Source: Loripinus fragilis
Taxonomy: Eukaryota; Mollusca; Bivalvia; Lucinida; Lucinidae
Direction: 5' to 3'
Length of the DNA stretch: 64,000 nt
Assembly: GCA_964019695.1 (NCBI GenBank)
Contig: OZ026520.1
Location: forward strand, 34,700,620 to 34,764,619
A model generated the notes under the pieces. The model saw only the letters and a program-made list of their open reading frames with translations, did no database searches and was not told the origin of the DNA. Shown piece by piece: positions 50,201 to 56,200 of this stretch; positions within the stretch are counted from its first letter, which is position 1; the number at the start of each line of letters is the position of its first letter. A program made the position numbers and the translations under genes.

Positions 50201-53200
50201 ACACTGCACCTCCCCTCACCAATGAAGTTTCAGGTTGATACCTCTTATAGTTTTGGTGTTATGCTCCGGACAAAACACAAGTATGAAAAATAACAAAGGG
50301 CAATAACTCCTAAATTATGTAAAATAGAGTTATGGTTCTTGTACTCTACATTTCTCCTTATCAAATTCTATTTACTAATGAAGTTTCAAGTTGATACCTC
50401 TTATAGTTTTTGTGTTATGCTCAGGACAAAATTATGACAGACGGACGGGAAAGACGGACAAAGCGGCAGCTATACCCCGGCATCCAATTTAGGTTACCTT
50501 GCACCCCCCCAGGACAATTTTTCATGGGTGCCAAATTGTTCATTGGGACCCCCTGGATGCGAAAAAAAGGTGTCTTCAAAAAAATTTTGGTTTGGGCTAT
50601 GTGTTATTGCATGGTTTCTATGGCAACGCACAGCTAATTTGAGAAGTGGGGTCTGCCTAGAAAATTACTCATATCTCAGCTGTTACTTATCCTAGACTAC
50701 TTAACTTAATACCAAATTAAAGCTTAGACATAGGCCTATTATCCCCTTGTTGCATATGCAAATTATCTAATTTGCATATTCATAAATATTTATGAAAACA
50801 TTAAAAATGCTGTTCACGAATGGGGGTATACGTACAAGATTAATAATATCTCAGCTGCTTTTAGTCGTAGATTACAATAATTTGTACTAAAACAAAGCTA
50901 AGACATAGGCCTTTCATTCCATGGTCAAATATGCAAGGTATCATATTTGCATAATTTGCATATTCATGAATATTAATAAAAGCGCTAAAAAATAAGGGAA
51001 AATCATTACATAAATAGGCTGGTTTCATCCCAATATTGTCAATGTTGCATGTTTTGATATAATTAATGTTACAATTTGATAAGTCCATTCATCCAGTGAT
51101 CCTTTATGAATGTTATCTTATTTGAATATTCATGAAAATGCATGAAAACTTAAAAAAAATGAGGGAAAATCATGTAAAAACTATAAGCCTAGGGGAGGGG
51201 TTAAGATACAATCTATCCTGCACTCCTAGGGCCTTTTAAATTCATGCCAAATTGTTCAGTGGGACCCTCAGGATGTGAAGCGAAGTTCTCCTCAAAAGAA
51301 ATCTGGTATGGGCTACGTGAAAATGCATGGTTTCCATGGCAACCTCTTATATGATTCTCGAGATTGGGGGGTAGGCCTACAAATTCAATCATATCTAGGG
51401 TTCTACTTATCCAAGAACACTAAAATTGATGTCAAATTAAAGCTTAGACACATCTCTTATTTCCTGTGGTCAGATTTGTAAATCATCTAATTTGCATATT
51501 TATGAATATTAATGAAAACCTACAAAAATGAAGTAAAATCATAAAAAACAACATAAATGAACATATTTCAGCACAAAAACATCATCAAACCATCATTGTT
51601 GCCATTTTTATATCCTCTGTGATTCTTGTTGATAAGTTCTTTCATCCAGTGGTGCTATATGATAATTATCTCATTTGCATATTCATGAATATTAATGAAA
51701 TCTTAAAAATGAGGGAAAAAGCCATGGGTAAACTATAGTATGCAACTGGGTTATCAGACCTAAATTGAACACATAAGACACTTCATTATGGGCATAAATT
51801 TTGTCCAATAGGACCACTTAAATGAAAAAAAAAATATTGTCCTAAAAAATGAATGCTCTTTGGTTTTTGAAATTTCATGGTGTCCATGGCAACCCATTAT
51901 GCGACTGTAAAGAATGGGGGTATACATACAAAAATACTCATATCTTAACAACATCTCATCTTAGATTACTAAACATGGTACCAAACTAATCTCTGGACAT
52001 AGCAGTTTAATTTGGTAGTTAGATATGCAAATTATTTAATATCCATATTCATGAATATTAATGAAAACTTTAGAAATGAGAGATAAAATCTAAGAAAAAT
52101 TAAGGGTTGTACGTATGAAATTACCAACAACTCAGCTGCTATGCATCCTAGTGTATCAAACTTGGTGCCAAATCAATGCTTAGACATAATACTTTTACCT
52201 TAAGGTCAGCTTTGAAAAAAAGTTACCATCAATAGTTATCAATTTTAATTCAAACAGAAGAAATAAATGAAAAATCGCGGAAAAATCGAGGGGGTGTACT
52301 TACAAATCTAATAATATCTCAATTGCTAAGTGCCCTAGAGTACCAAAATTGGTTTTAAACTAACGCTAAGGCAATAGCATGTTTAACAAATCATCAAATT
52401 TAAAAATGGTCATATTATAATTTCCATGAATATTGATGAAACAATGAGCATTTTGATAAAAAAATACTTGAAAATTAAGGGGATATACCTACAAAGTTAC
52501 TCATATCTCAGCAGCGTATAGCCCTTACATAGCAAACAAGGTGCCAACTTATTGCTATGACACAGCCCTTTATCTCAATGGCAACATTTGCCAGTTGTCT
52601 CGTTTACATATTCATGAAAATTAATAAAAACATTAGAATAAAGAGAAAAATCGCCGAAAAATTAATGGGGGTATACCTACAAAATTACCAATATCTTAGC
52701 TGCTAATTGCCCTAGAGTAACAAACAATATACTAAGTTTAAGTCTATGCATAACACTTTTACCTAGTGGGAAGATATAAGAATTAACTAATTTGTTTAAG
52801 ATCAATATTAATAAAAACTTAAAAAATACAAGAAAAAAATGTATACAAATTGATGGCAGTGTACCTACAAAATTACTCATATTTCAGCTGCTATAAATCT
52901 TATACTTTTTTTTCTTTTACTCAAAAACACTTTTTATTATGCTGTTTGATATGGTACCAAGCTTGCTACTATTGGTCAATTGGAAGCTAAGATATGAATC
53001 ACTTTGTACGCATACCCCCTTAATTTTCCTGTATTTTTCTCTAATTTCTTACGTTTTCATCAATATTCATGAGAATTTATATTTGATTTGTTATAATTTG
53101 GATCATTTTGGTAAACAAGTTGTGTCTATGCATTGACTTAAAATCAGTTTTGGCGCTATTGGGCACTTAACTACTGAGATATGAGTAATTTTGGAAGTGC

Positions 53201-56200
53201 ACCCTCTTGATTTTTCCGCAATTTTTCATTCATTTCTTCTGGTTTCATTAAAATTCATGAATATATATGATAAATATTTTTCATATTATACCTTATGGTA
53301 AAAGTACAATGTCTAAGCATTGAATTGGCACTAGGTTTGATACACTGGAACACATAGTAGGTGAACATTTGTCATTTTATATGTACATCCCTTAATTTTT
53401 CCAAGATTTTTTCTTTCATTACTAAAGTTTTCATTAATATTCATGAATATGCAAATGAGCTAATTTTCATAGAGGACCACTGGATGAAAGAACTAATCAA
53501 ATTGAATCACTGAAGATATAAAAAATGGCAACAATGGTGGTTTGATGATGTTTTTGTGCTGAAATATGTTCATTTATGTTGTTTTTTTATGATTTTACTT
53601 CATTTTTGTAGGTTTTCATAATTATTCAAAAATATGCAAATTAGATGATTAACAAATCTGACCACAAGAAGAAAGACATGTGTCTAAGCTTTAATTTTAC
53701 ACCAATTTTAGTGCTCTAGGATAAGTAGAACCCTAGATATGATTGAATTTGTAGGCCCACCCCCCAATCTCGAGAATTATATGAGAGGTTGCCATGGAAA
53801 CCATGCATTTTCACGTAGCCCATACCAAATTTCTTTTGAGAAGAACTTCGTTTCACATTCTGAGGGTCCCACTGAACAATTTGGCATGAATTTAAAAGGC
53901 CCTAGGAGTGCAGGATAGATTGTATCTTAACCCCTCCCCTAGGCTTATAGTTTTTACATGATTTTCCCTCATTTTTTTAAGTTTTCATGCATTTTCATGA
54001 ATATTCAAATGAGATAACATTCATAAAGGATCACTGGATGAATGGACTTGTCAAATTGTAGCATTGATTATATTAAAACATGCAACATTGACAATATTGG
54101 GATGAAACCAGCCTATTTATATTTGTAATGATTTTCCCTTATTTTTTAGCCTTTTTATTAATATTCATGAATATGCAAATTATGCAAATATGATACGTTG
54201 CATATTTGACCATGGAATGAAAGGCCTATGTCTTAGCTTTGTTTTAGTACAAATTTTAGTAATCTTCGACTAAAAGCAGCTGAGATATTATTAATCTTGT
54301 GCGTATACCCCCATTCGTGAACCACATTTTTAATGTTTTCATAAATATTTATGAATATGCAAATTAGATAATTTGCATATGCAACAAGGGGATAATAAGC
54401 CTATGTCTAAGCTTAATTTGGTATTATCTTTAGTAGTCTAGGATAAGTAACAGCTGAGATATGAGTAATTTTCTAGGCAGACCCCCCTTCTCAAATTAGC
54501 TATGGGTTGCCATAGAAACCATGCAATAACACATAGCCCAAACCAAAATTTTTTTGGGGACACCTTTGTTTCACATCCAGGGGGTCCCAATGAACAATTT
54601 GGCACCCATGAAAAATTGTCCTGGGGGGGGGGGTGCAAGGTAACCTAAATTGGAGGCCGGGGTAATTGGGAAGCATAATAATAATGTTGGACATTATCCT
54701 GTTGAGGTAAAAAAGCAAGAAATGCACTCCCATAGAATGCTTGAAACATTGTTACAAGCATTCTGTGAGAGTGCATTTCTCAGATTTTTGATCCAATAAG
54801 ATTGGGATTTTGTTTGTCATCACATGGTCGTGGAAAACACATTGACCAACAGTAAGGGTGTTTTCCATTACCATGGATATAAGGTGAATATATCCAAAAT
54901 TAAAATCCCAAACCTTGCAGTTTCAGTGTGTTTACAATTTTTTTATTATTTCAAGTGGAAATGGTCAATTCAGTTTAGATAAAGAGAGCCCATTAGTCGG
55001 CTTAATTCAGTATTTTGAGGCTGACTTCATATGAAAACTTTCACCAACAGTCTAAAGCAGTTTATCATTCAATCTTTGAAATAGAATTCTAACTTTCTCT
55101 ATTAATTCATTTAAGAAGGGTGCAGGACAATTCGTCGAAAGACACTTCGTCGAATATGACAATTAGTCTAAACAGACAATTGGTCTACTGCGACAGTTTG
55201 TCAAATGTGACACTTAGTCTACTAATTTTTTTAGCTACGACATTTGGTCAATTTTTTAAAAGCATAATTACAGTTTTTGCTATGTTATTTTTGTTGACAT
55301 GCTTGATTGTAATGGTATTATAACGGTATTCGGCTGCAATAACCTTTTGTTGAGTGATTAAGTGGTTCAATTTTCTGAGTGCATAAAATGTTTTCATCTC
55401 CAACGTTATTTGTTATATCATTTTAGTTCAGTGATAGTTTATTAGTAGTAAAGATGGATGAAAAACCAGATTTTTTCTAAGTAGCCATGTTGTTAGAAAG
55501 TTAAGTTTATTGTAAAGACAGACTCGATCCAAAAACCGGGAAATGTTCCTGGAAGTGTGACAATTTTAAATGTGAGGGCCGCATTTTAACATCGTCAGAT
55601 GTTCGTGTATTGAAGCAATATGCATGGACCTGACATACCTCAAATTGAAGTGCAACAGTCTATGGCCAGGATAAGAGAAGCTGCCTCCTTTCACTAGTGT
55701 ATCTCAGGTACTACCCAATTGAACCGCTTTGTGCCGTCACCCATAATAAACAAAATTGTTTCACTTCTTTTTTATTTCCTGATAAATGTTTGATATTTTC
55801 GACCATTTTTAGACAAATTTTAGACACATTTCGATGAATTATGAGTTTAGACCAACTGTCTTTTCGATCAAACGTTACATTCGACCAGTTGTCTTATTCG
55901 ACCAAACGTCATAATCGACGAAGTCTCTTTCGACAAATTGTCTTGGATCCAATTAAGACTGGTGTCCTTTTTTGTGGGGGATAGGCAAACCGTGCAGACC
56001 CTGATCAGACGCCGCTGTGCATACAGAATGCAGCATTTCATCTGGGTCTTCACTGTCTGCCTACCTACCCATTTATGGGTTCTAAGTACAAAAAGGATTT
56101 GAGATTACCCTCAGGACAAACTAGACGCATGCCTCCAGATAGGAGTGCATAATTGAAAATTACTTTTCTTAATTCTCAACCAAAACATATGTTGTGGGTA

